Shown in pieces: positions 23,760 through 33,623 of a stretch of 64,000 nt of DNA; the first letter of the stretch is position 1; each line of letters starts with the position of its first letter. The stretch comes from Pilaira anomala (lineage: Eukaryota; Mucoromycota; Mucoromycetes; Mucorales; Mucoraceae), in the NCBI GenBank assembly GCA_025716855.1, contig JAIXMQ010000044.1, positions 1-64,000 on the forward strand, read 5' to 3'. The position numbers and the translations under genes are program-made. The notes beneath the pieces are model-generated. The model ran no database searches. It was not told the DNA's origin and worked only from the letters and a program-made list of their open reading frames with translations.

Positions 23760-25315
23760 ATGGTTCAGATTTCAGGATCTCAAGTTCTTCTACTAGCATG
23801 GGACCAATGGTATTTCAACCATTGAAAAAGTAGGGTTTCGTAAGGTGACCATCTCCATGGATAAAGTAGTAAGTAAATGAAGAAGATTGATCCAACAAGA
23901 AGTTAGGTAGTAGTAATTTATGCGTTGTAGTAGTATATACATTCAAATCGGGTTGGATGATGTTCCAAATCGGTTTCGAAGGGCAATGATCTTCTTCTTT
24001 CGCGTGGGTACCTAGATAGATCTCACCGTGTTCCAAAGAACGGTGGATTCATCTTCTGGGGGTACCATTGAGCATAATAAGTGATACCCATCCACGATCT
24101 TCAGTATCATACTCCTTTTTATTTTTAATAAATAATTCAATTTCCTTTTTTTTTTTTAAAAAAATCTGCTGTGAATAAGATGTTGTTGTGGACCGAATTG
24201 AGCAGTGTTTTTTGATAAATAATGTTGGATGGATTCGGTTTTTCAGTCTCGCGAGATGGATGGATGAGACCATATAACTTGGTGGTGGTCGTAGATGATG
24301 ATGATGTAAAACTTTCTACGAGTTTTTTTTGAAGGTTGAGTTGAGACCGGTGAGTGATGGTATGGATGTATGGGGGAAGTTGCAATGATCTTGTTTTGAT
24401 TAGGTATTGATGAGCGTATACAATGCTTATGGAGGAGTTTGAAGTAATCCCAGCTTCAAGTCACGGAGATTTGAGGGTGGTTGCTTTGATGGACATCGCT
24501 TTGTACAAGTCTTCATGACGCTTGGTCAAGTTCGCTGGTTAAGGGAACGAAGGGACGGACCAGGCATGAAGGGTCAGTGAACATGGTCATGAGTTCTGGT
24601 AAAGCGTTCTTATCATCGACACAGTTCAAGAGATGAAATGATCGAACGTGTGGAAAGGGAGGAGGAGGAGTGACGAGTGAAGAACCGAGATCCAGCGGCG
24701 TTTTTTTCTTTTTTCTAGATGAAAATCCGAAGCGGTCAAAGACTTTTAGGGTAAGCGAGTCTGATTTGGTTCAGGATAGGTAAAGATAATTTAAAATGCA
24801 AGTGGTGGTGGTCGTTATCTACATCGAGTATTTTGAGACTTGGCATGGATATGAGTTTCAGCTTGAGAATCAAGTAATGAGCACCAACTGCCTGTGATGT
24901 CTTCCAGTTGAGTATGAAGGAGAGGCGGATGACTTTTGGAAGGATGAGTAGTTCGTCCATACGTAATTTGACAAGCGGTCTTTGACCCGGTGGAGTCTCG
25001 TATCATGTTCTTTGAATGCTGATGTTGTTTTTAAAAAAAAGGTTGATGAATAAAGTGAGGGTATGGACATGAGGACAGCTAGAAGCGAACTGATCCAAGG
25101 TATCGTCTGTGAGTGGAAGGTCGAAATGAAGTTCTTTTGTGGTTTGTTTCTTTTTGGTGTTTGCGTTGTTTTGGTTTAAATAAAAAAAAAAAAAAGGGGG
25201 AGTTGTTTAGGTAGATTTGAAAAGAGCTTTTTTTTTTGAAAGACGAGCGGTTGATAGATAAAGTACCATGATGAAGATACGGTTGAACAGGATTTTCGAT
25301 CTGCTTGGTTTAAGT
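23760..25315 (-). pseudogene. Decayed LRR/F-box-like protein gene
   Basis: On the minus strand, protein-like segments appear in successive different frames. One is KELHFDLPLTDDTLDQFASSC-type leucine-rich text near 25110. Another, from about 24995 to 24736, reads LRMDELLILPKVIRLSF then SMPSLKILDVDN. Further on come HEDLYKAMSIKAT near 24500 and a last stretch ending HGDGHLTKPYFF near 23820. The composition and the PSLKxL...LP spacing resemble fungal F-box/LRR proteins. Stops and frame changes interrupt it repeatedly, and ordinary short introns do not repair them. GC content is higher than in the flanks, which fits former coding sequence. Family assignment is tentative. Confidence 0.45.
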
Positions 25316-25544
25316 AAAAAGACCGATATGCTTTATTAGTACTTCCAAAAGGTAAACTATTCTATCATTTTATGAGTGTCAAAAAAAAAGAAGAAGGGAT
25401 TCAAAAAACGTCATTTTGTTACGTGTTTTTTTTTTGCATGGAATGGGACTGTTTTATTTTAACCGTTTTATAAATTCGAACCATTTTTTTTTTTTCTTAT
25501 TCTTATTTGTTTTTTTTAAAAAAAAAAACTTCTACCTTTTTACA

Positions 25545-26417
25545 ATGAGTGCAGAAGAAATTGAATCATACAAGTTTCAGTTAGAACAAGTTGAACTTGC
25601 TTTAGAAAGTGATAAAGAAAATGAAGAATTGAAAAAGTTACAGAGTGATTTAAAAGAACTGATTCAAATGTTTGAAGCAGCTAGTGCCATCACACAAGAA
25701 GAAACTGTCAATACGAAAAAGAAAGCTAGTACAGACGCAACGAGTTCAATCCGTACGACGTCAAGTTCAAATAGCACCAAAACCACTAATACTAATACTA
25801 CTGCAACAACAACGACTGCTTTAAAAAGTCATGAGTTCTCAGTTGATCAAGAAGTGATGGCACGTTGGTCAGGCGATGGACAGTTTTATCGAGCCATCAT
25901 TACAGCTATTGGAGGAGCGGATCAAGTGTTTTCAGTTAAATTTAAAGGATATCAAGAAAGTGAGTTTGTGAAAGCAGAAGATATTAAAGCGATTGTGGAT
26001 AAAAAGCGAGTGGGTATTTTTGAAAATGTGGAAGAACCTAAACATAAGAAGAAGAAGGAGGTGACGGTCTCATCCAAAGATCCTCATGCACCCGTTGTGC
26101 CCAAGAAGAAAAAGGCGGTTGAATTTGAAAATAAAAAGAATGCTTGGTTAAATTTTGCGACTGGATCGAGTAGTAAAAAGAAGAAGATTGCTCCTGTTAT
26201 TAATAAGAAGAGTATATTCAAGACACCTGATAATCCTGAAGGCAAAGGTAAAGAAAAAAAAAAAAAAAAAGGGGGATAGCATGGCGTGTATAGTGTTTAA
26301 TATTATTATTATTTTTTTTTATTACTAGTGGGTGTTGTAGGTAGCGGTAAAGGTATGACAACTTATCAACAAAGAGGAAAGCATGTATATTCTGCTACAG
26401 GAACAGAAGAAAGTTAA
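25545..26417 (+). CDS. SMNDC1: Survival motor neuron-related splicing factor 30 (Tudor)
   Basis: A 263-aa SPF30/SMNDC1 homologue, a Tudor protein that helps form the mature spliceosome (U2/tri-snRNP association) in the nucleus. Exons are 25545-26247 and 26329-26417. The N-terminal helical region (ESYKFQLEQVELAL...LKKLQSDLKELI) is typical. The Tudor domain at about residues 100-150 reads VMARWSGDGQFYRA then FSVKFKGYQESEFV, with the aromatic cage residues present (W, Y/F). The C-terminal lysine-rich part with KNAWLNFATG and KSIFKTPDNPEGKVGVVGSG matches the family. A Thr/Asn/Ser-rich linker (about 65-90) separates the two folds. The ATG is chosen over upstream frame because the helical domain starts there. 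Confidence 0.93.
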
Positions 26418-26566
26418 TTGTGTAACAGTAAATATTTAATAAAAAAAAAAAAAGGGACTCTTTTTTTTTTTTTTTTTTTTATTGGAAAAATAAAATTACT
26501 CCATTTAAAAAACTTCTCTCTCTTTTTCTTTTTCTTTTTCTTTTTCTTTTTTTTTTCCAACAAGAA

Positions 26567-27056
26567 ATGTTGCCTCAGTTTGGTTTTATCGTTGCACAAG
26601 CAGGAGCAGATTCAGTCGTGCAGGCAGCAGGTAACGTTCAGCAAGCACAACCAAGCTCATCGCAAACGAAACCATCTCAGACGAATGAGTTTCCTTATTA
26701 TACGCGACACACTTCACCGGTGTCTACACCAATGTTACCACCTCCCGTACCTTATATGAGAGAGTACTATCCTTTTGATAATTATAGACCTTTACAACCA
26801 TTACCTCCTCCTCCTCCACCAGCAACAGCAGCAACAGCAGCAGTAGTAGGTCCTGCTGCTCAACCTAACGGAAATTATAATAATGCGATTGATCCCTATA
26901 ATCACCATGTATGGCAACCTTATCAACCAATCCAATTCCCTACCCCTAATACCAATACTTTGGTTGCACAAAGTAATTCTCAACCACATCATGGTGATGA
27001 ATATGTTTATGAAGAACCTCCTTATCAAACGCAATATAATAGCTGGCAAGGTAAAC

Positions 27057-27111
<55 letters not shown>

Positions 27112-27272
27112 GGAGAGGAAATGTGCGTTTTAATTAAATTACCATGATCATTTTTAGAAGAACCAATGGAAACGAATGAGAACAAAATGTTAGGTCGGAT
27201 ACGGGAATTCAATGATTTAATGACATGGATGGATAGTGAATTTTGGGAACAATGCGATGAGTATGTTACTTG

Positions 27273-27330
<58 letters not shown>

Positions 27331-28275
27331 CAGTAAATTAAAGGTATCTTTATAGAATTTATCGAGAGAAATTAGATTCTTTACAAGAAGAAATTCAATT
27401 AATTCAAAATGGTAAAAAAATGTTGTTTGGAAAAAAAAAAAAAAAAAAAAAAAAGTATGATTCAACTAAAGGGGTTTTTTTTTTTTTTTTTAACTTTAAA
27501 GGAACGCATTCGGCATTCAAAGAGACGATGGCGGACATTGAACAGAATCGCGAACAGACAATTGAATATGCAGAGTATTTTAAACAGTATGAGTTTTCAG
27601 TCACAATGGATCAATATCAACAAGAAAAAGCGATACTATTAGATGAATACGAGGTAAAATGAGAAAGAGAAAGAAAGAGAGAGAAAAAGATGCAATCCTT
27701 ACATTTTTTTTTTTTTTTCCTCTCTCTTTTATAGAATGAACGACATAATTTACATGATGTAGTGTTACAATCAATTGAAGAAAAGAGGAAACAAATCAAG
27801 GAAGATAGAGAGGATAGTGAATTTGATGTAAAAGAATTATTTCGAGATGCGTATTCTAAAGTGAATAATAAACGTAGTTTACGTAAACGAAATCAATTTG
27901 ATAGATTAGGTAGTGCATCCCCTTCACGTCAAGAAAGAAGGAGACATAGTAAGTGTGTGTGTGTGTGTGTGTTTTTTTTATTTATTTATTTATACATTCA
28001 TCTCGATATAGATCGTCAATCAACGCCACATAATATTCATGCAACACCGACTACTGCAGAAGAAGAAGAATTAGAATCTGAATTTACAAATATGAAGGTA
28101 CATACAACTTGTGCATAGAAACGCGAGATATATTTATATATATATATATAAAAGGGTTATTTTATTTTATTTTCATAATCATCATTACTATTAAATATTA
28201 TAGGGTGGACTACCACCTAGGAGACCAGGCGGTGCTTTTACCCAAACTACTACTACTACTACTACTAGACGATAA
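26567..28275 (+). CDS. Sds3-like subunit of the Sin3 histone deacetylase complex
   Basis: A 388-aa protein of the Sds3/BRMS1/SUDS3 group, which stabilises Sin3-HDAC corepressor complexes in the nucleus. Exons are 26567-27050, 27158-27260, 27356-27411, 27502-27653, 27735-27948, 28012-28097 and 28204-28275. The family core lies at about residues 175-300: coiled-coil REKLDSLQEEIQLIQNGTHSAF, then EYFKQYEFSVTMDQYQQEKA, then LLDEYENERHNLHDVVLQSIEEKRK and the KRSLRKRNQ basic block. The 160-residue N-terminus is Pro/Gln/Asn-rich with a run of seven prolines, and is not part of the core. Intron 27261-27355 carries an uninterrupted poly-A of about 55. The start is the first ATG after a pyrimidine-rich tract; an upstream exon cannot be excluded. 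Confidence 0.8.
27273..27327. repeat. Poly-A tract of about 55 inside an intron
   Basis: The longest homopolymer in the window, inside the second intron of the Sds3-like gene. Its exact length in the genome is likely uncertain because such runs are error-prone to sequence. Confidence 0.8.
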
Positions 28276-28312
28276 AAAAAAAAAAAAAACTTTTTTTTTT
28301 TTATTATTATTA

Positions 28313-29452
28313 TTACACTAATAACAATGGCGTATTTTCAGTTGGTTGATATTTTCTTTTACATATATCATATTTACAAATTGGACACTAGATTATATAT
28401 AAATTTTAATATAATAACAACAAGTAAAAAAAATAAAAAATATACATACAAACTTTTTTCTTGTAATTAACCAAAGATCGATACAGGTACTATGAAATTG
28501 ATGTTTACAAGGTAAAGTTCTTATTTTTTCACCTTCTTGATACTCTTCTAAACAAATAATACATTCATCAATGGGTATATCTTTTTCGCGATGAAACATA
28601 TGGATGGGTAAACTTTTGACGACTTGAGAAGGTGCGAGTTCTTGACGTTGAAAATGGTGTTGTTGTTGACGTACTCGCCAAGTTAAATACACTGCGTATA
28701 AAATACTGGAGGGTAATAAGAGTGAAAAAAATATAACTAAATCAGACCAAGACCTAATAAAAATGAACATTTTAAGAGAGAAAGGAGATTATTTACACGT
28801 ATATATATAAAAAAAACTTTTTTTTTTTTTTACCATGAAAATAACTCGTTTTCTGTTATTTTAATTAATACAGGTTCTTGATCTAAATGTTGTAACAGTG
28901 ATAAAAATTGATACTGAGCAACATAAACACTTGGGATAATAATATCGGATGAATCTCCTTTTTTAAAAAAAAGTAACAAATTTAAGCGTACGAGCGCGCA
29001 CACGCGTGTGTGAGATTTTCTTTATTTTTCTTTACCTGTAGCATACATAGTAATCCAACCATTGTAATGTCGATCACCAATAATTACAGCTTTTGCACCA
29101 CTACTTTGAAGTGTTCTCACTTTATCTATAAATGAACAACCACCCCTTTCCACAATGGCTATCCAGTGATCACAAGGTGCTCGGTCCAAAAGATTACAAC
29201 CATGATTACTTGATTTGGGTGCTTGTAACATATTACCGATAACACCTTCTTTTGTCAGTGGTGGCCCGAACGCTGCTGCTTTATCAATATGCGTATCATT
29301 ATTGCTCTTTTTTTTTTTTTTTTAAATAAAATATTTTTAAATAAAAAAAAAAATATAGTGCTCAACTGTTTCTCTTACTTTACCATGAATATGATATGAG
29401 CATTAACCCAAGCAATGAAACTTAATAGAAGTAGTAACCTCCAGACTATCAT
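28313..29452 (-). CDS. PA-TM-RING E3 ubiquitin ligase
   Basis: A 280-aa endomembrane ubiquitin ligase of the PA-TM-RING (RNF13/GRAIL-like) type. Exons are 29452-29384, 29306-29036, 28957-28834, 28753-28450 and 28387-28313. A signal peptide (WRLLLLLSFIAWVNA) is followed by a protease-associated domain in the lumen, with the hallmark WIAIVERGGCSFIDKVR and GAKAVIIGD. A transmembrane helix spans about residues 137-157. A cytosolic RING-H2 begins at Cys196-x-x-Cys199 (ECIICLEEYQEGEKI), continues LPCKHQFHSTCIDLW and ends with CPICKYDIC in the last exon. All eight zinc ligands are present. Its stop lies 38 bp from that of the convergent Sds3-like gene, so the 3' UTRs probably overlap. Confidence 0.9.
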
Positions 29453-29499
29453 CCTTATTATTGAAAGAAGAAAAAAGAAGAGAGGGAAAAAAATAAAAA

Positions 29500-29665
29500 A
29501 GAGAGAGAGAGAGAGAGAAAAAAAAAAAAAAGCCCCGGAAAATGTAGAGGGGATACATCTATAAAAAAAAAAAAAATGTCATTTAAGAGAAAGAAATAAA
29601 CACACACCCACACATAGAGAGAGAAAGAGAGAGCGAGAGAGAAAGAGAGAGAGAGAGAGAGGAGA
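29500..29665. repeat. GA microsatellites in a divergent promoter region
   Basis: Several (GA)n runs (about 29500-29518 and 29614-29661), A runs and GT/CA-rich stretches lie between the divergent PA-TM-RING and GH16 genes. These are simple repeats; GA runs recur in promoter and intron positions across this window. Confidence 0.75.
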
Positions 29666-29904
29666 CAAATCAACTCACAAGTTTGTTGTTGTTGTTGTCG
29701 TCACTTGACTTTTTAAGTTTTTTTTTTATCAAACACTCTCTCTCACTCTCTCTTTTTCTTTCATGCATTCAATGCAGCATGTATTTAAAGTCAGAGAGGG
29801 ACAAGCCAAATTCATTCACTTTTTTATTGTGGCACTCTCCGTCTGTCATCTCTTTTCTCTCTCTCTCTTATCGGAGGAAAAAAAAAAGGGAAAAAAAAAT
29901 TTAA

Positions 29905-31041
29905 ATGCTAATACTATATGTCTTCCTACTACTGATAAGTAGTAGTATCAGTCTCAGTCAAGGATTTAACCCATCCGATTGCGACTGTGGGTATAAAGAA
30001 AAGGAAATAATTTGGAATGAAATGTGGTACATGGATTTTGAAGAAGCAGAAGGACAACAACGGACGATTTCGGCCGATGATGATGATGATAATAACAAGA
30101 GCCTGTATTCGCATAAAGATTTATTCTTTTCAAATTACGAAATTCCACCCAAATTTAATGATTCCTATCCACGGGTGTTTCGAAAAGAAAATGTGGTAGT
30201 GAAAGATAGATCGTTAGAGATTGGCATTACAATAGAAGAAGATGGGATGATACGATGTGGAGGAATTGGTACGACCCGACAGGATTTTCTGTATGGATCG
30301 TTTCGAAGTTATATTCGTACTACACAAGTCAATGGTACGGTGGCTGGTATGTTTGTCTATCATCCTGAAGGAGAGATTGATATTGAATTGTTAAGTTCGG
30401 TTCGACCGAATCAAGCTTATTTTGCTATGCATCCTGGTTTAACTGAAAATGGGAAAGCGTCTAGTTTAACGCATGGAAATTATTTACTTGAGTTTGATCC
30501 AACACAGGTTCGTCTTTTTTATTATTGTTGTAAAATGTAAAAAAAAATCTAAACTACGATAGAAAAAATAGGATTTTCATGAGTACCGATTTGATTGGTT
30601 TCCTGATTTAACTCTATTTTATGTAGATGGTGTTGAACAATATCGTATGATAACCAATGTACTTTCTCAACCAAGTCGTGTCATGTTTAATCATTGGACG
30701 GATGGAAATCAAAATTTCAGTCAAGGTCCTGCAAAAGAAAATGCGTATCTGCATATTAAGAACATGACCTTCTTTTTTAATTCTACTGATAGTTTGGTTT
30801 CTAGCCCAAAATGTATTAATGTGAATACGACATGTTATATCGAAAGTAAAGTAAAAAAAAATTGATTTTGTTTGTTTACATATTTTTTTAATCATGCCTT
30901 GTTTTAGAAATTATGAACAGTTTAAAAGGTCATGAGATGGTAGAAGATAACAGTTTTTTTTTGTTAGAAAGTAAAGCGAATTTCGAACGACAACCTTTTT
31001 TTCTATTGGTGTTAATTATAGTCTTGACACTTTTGTTTTAA
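29905..31041 (+). CDS. Glycoside hydrolase family 16-type secreted enzyme
   Basis: A 336-aa predicted cell-wall glucan hydrolase/transglycosylase of the GH16 fold. Exons are 29905-30507, 30572-30845 and 30908-31041. A signal peptide leads into CDCGYKEKEIIWNEMWYMDF, a typical mature N-terminus. The catalytic block is GEIDIELLS (ExDxE: nucleophile and acid/base Glu with the middle Asp). FHEYRFDWFPDLTLFYVDG and FNHWTDGN follow, all conserved in fungal GH16. N-glycosylation sites are present. The C-terminus ends in a hydrophobic stretch (FFLLVLIIVLTLLF) right before the stop, which suggests a GPI anchor or tail anchor. Activity and specificity (beta-1,3/1,4 glucan or chitin-glucan transfer) cannot be told from sequence alone. 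Confidence 0.88.
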
Positions 31042-31217
31042 AAAAAAATAAAGTCTTTTTTTTTTTTTTCATGCAAAGGAGGGGATATCAATTTTATTTT
31101 AAAAAAAAAAGAAAATATATACAAAAGTGTTTTTTTTTTTTTAAAGAAGGGGGGGAAGGAGCGACATATATATATACAGGGCAGTAGTAGTAGTAGTACT
31201 AGAAGAGAAATAATTAA

Positions 31218-31637
31218 CTAATTCATTTTTCCTTTACCTTTTTCATTATTTGAGTTTGAAAAGGTAGAATTCACATGAGCTAATAACATTTCTAATCTTT
31301 GATGCGCTTTTTTATGATTCTCGGGAGAGTGAAACAAGTGGATATTCAAGTCTTGATTTGTTGTTGTTTTTGAAAACCCATCGATGTCCTTGTTCATCAT
31401 AAATTCAGAATTCATCAACATCATTTCATAACTCGTATCACAGTCATCTCCCATATAAAGTTCTGGGTCATGATATGATGCTGTTGTCTTAAACGTAGTA
31501 GCTGCTGGTGCTGCTGGGTCGATATGGGTTGATGCATCATAAAAGTAGGGTATTTCTGAAATCAGGTCATCAAATTTAACTCGATGAGAGAAAGAAGGAA
31601 ATCTTGATTTTGATGATGATGAAGCAACTGTTGTCAT
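31218..31637 (-). CDS. Small orphan protein, 139 aa
   Basis: An intron-free frame of unrecognised family. It is hydrophilic, acidic and Ser/Thr/Asn-rich, with SHRVKFDDLISEIPYFYD near residues 17-34 and a helical LEMLLAHVN segment near the end. RVKF fits the short RVxF docking motif for protein phosphatase 1, but such short matches occur by chance. It has no signal peptide and no membrane segment. Codon use and the ATG context look ordinary. It may be lineage-specific. Confidence 0.55.
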   Translation of the reverse strand: MTTVASSSSKSRFPSFSHRVKFDDLISEIPYFYDASTHIDPAAPAATTFKTTASYHDPELYMGDDCDTSYEMMLMNSEFMMNKDIDGFSKTTTNQDLNIHLFHSPENHKKAHQRLEMLLAHVNSTFSNSNNEKGKGKMN

Positions 31638-33033
31638 AGTAATAGTTAAAAAGAAAAAATAAAAAAAAAAGCGGGAAAAGTTATAATTTTTTTTTTACTC
31701 TATTTTTTCTCACATAAAAAAAAAAGCTTTTATATATACTTTTTTTATTCGCGGAAGGAATAACTGAGTTAAATAATAGGGGGTTTTTTTTTTTCATGTG
31801 ACAAATTCCGACATTTTCCTCCTTTTCATAATTATTACCCACCCCCAATTTGGGGTATTACAGCGGTTTTTTTTTTTTTTTGCATTTTAAAATAATAAAT
31901 ATGCAACTCTCTCACAGTAGAATGCTGCTCATTTGTGGTTGTTATTTTATTCATTGGATCAAGGTATAATCATTCAATCTTTCAAAAAACAAAAACAAAA
32001 GACTTTTTAAGCGTGTTGTTGTTGTGATTCATGTGTGTGTGTGTGTGTGTGTGGAGGGAAGAAATAAATGTTGTTACAATATCAGCCCTATTATAGATGA
32101 GACCCATGAGGCCAAAAGAAAAAAAAAAAAAAAAAAAAAAAACGTTGAATGGTTTATGATTTCTCATCTTTTTCGTTTCATCTTTCAAAAGTGTTTATTG
32201 CATGTTACAATTTTCAATGACTGATTTATAATTCTCGTACCTGGTGGTGATGATCATTTGCTTTATTTATTCTTTTTATTAATTGGAGAAATGCATTGAA
32301 ATAAAAATAATTTGTCACACACATATTTGTATTATAAAGAAAAACGTTTTCTATAGTTTTTTCACATGAAAAAAAAAAAAAAATCAAACAGTAAAAAATC
32401 TTTGTATATGATCTTGATTGTAAGTGCATATTGTGATTATCCGAAAGAATCCGAAGCGTGCACCGAGCTCATTTATGTAGAGTGATGATGAGGATACTTT
32501 GTGTGTGTAGTATAGTGTTCAATTAATAAAAAAAGTATCAAAGGTAAATGTAATATTATACATCCGAATTGATGGCTATACTACTACTATTGAGTGTCAA
32601 AATAAAATTATGGTTCGATAAAAGGTCTATATAGACCTCTACATGACGTAAAATTAAAAACTGAAACATTTATGTCATTTCTTTTTTTATTATCTCCTGA
32701 TTTTTTTTCCCTGGGGAGAATTCTGTTTTCTACATTATTAGAACTTTAAAGTAGTAGAGTGAACTAAAAACGTCATGAAGACGACAAAAACCTTTAAATA
32801 ATTTAAAATTACATTTTATAATGTATCACCACTTGATTAAAATAGTTTCGTTACATGATTTTTAATTGATTTGAAGTCTTGTCAAGGAGGAGGATGATGA
32901 TACAAATAATTCCTGCAGAACAATGGTCGACTAATTACTTCAATAAAACACGTACATGTCACGTGTTTTTCACGTGATTTTTTTTCTTTTGTTTTTATAA
33001 TAAATATAATTATTTGGTTAACAAATCAAGAAG
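31638..33033. other. Intergenic, no gene seen
   Basis: About 1.4 kb with (GT)n near 32033-32051, A runs and stops in all frames, ending at the tRNA. I recognise nothing in it apart from possible promoter sequence. Confidence 0.5.
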
Positions 33034-33105
33034 TCCTTGATGGTCTAGTGGCTAGGATTCGTCGCTCTCACCGACGCGGCCGGGGTTCAATTCCCCGTCA
33101 GGGAA
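33034..33105 (+). tRNA. tRNA-Glu (anticodon CTC)
   Basis: A 72-nt intronless cloverleaf. The acceptor stem TCCTTGA pairs with TCAGGGA (one G-T wobble). The D-arm is GGTCTAGTGGCTAGGATT. The anticodon stem-loop CG-CTCTCAC-CG gives anticodon CTC, and the T-arm is CGGGGTTCAATTCCCCG with a perfect five-pair stem. A TTTT run at 33111-33114 fits a Pol III terminator. Confidence 0.95.
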
Positions 33106-33623
33106 TAATCTTTTGCTTTCAATTCGATTTGATAGTGTATGTAGTATAAATGTCCATTTATAGAAGGTGTTTATCTTTTGAATCATTACGAATTAGCATA
33201 TTTTTCTTTATTATTGGACAGTATTCCTAAATACAACGTTCCCTCCAGAGGCAACAGAAAAAAAAAAAAGATATATAGATAAGCATTTGATAGATCCTTT
33301 GTCTTATTAAGTTTCTCATTAAACTTTAAAAATAAACCATGAAAATGGAACTACCATACTCCAGAGATTTATTTAGGAAGGCAATCATTTAAACTGATAA
33401 TAACACGTTGCTATGAAGCATAATATAAGGTTATAATCGAAATTAGTGTTTCAAAAACAACAACACGTCTTAATTCACGCGACGACCACCCAATTTTAAT
33501 TACGTGACTTTATTTAGTGAGGATCTATTTTTTTTTTTTTTAAAAAAAAAATAAAATAAAAAGGGTCTATGGTTGTGGTAGTTTGCTTCCTTTCTTTAAC
33601 ACCTTTTTTTTTTTCAACTAACA

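Noticed and set aside
27217..27465. Phenylalanine-rich frame on the minus strand
   Set aside because: It is the complement of the poly-A tract in an intron of the Sds3-like gene.
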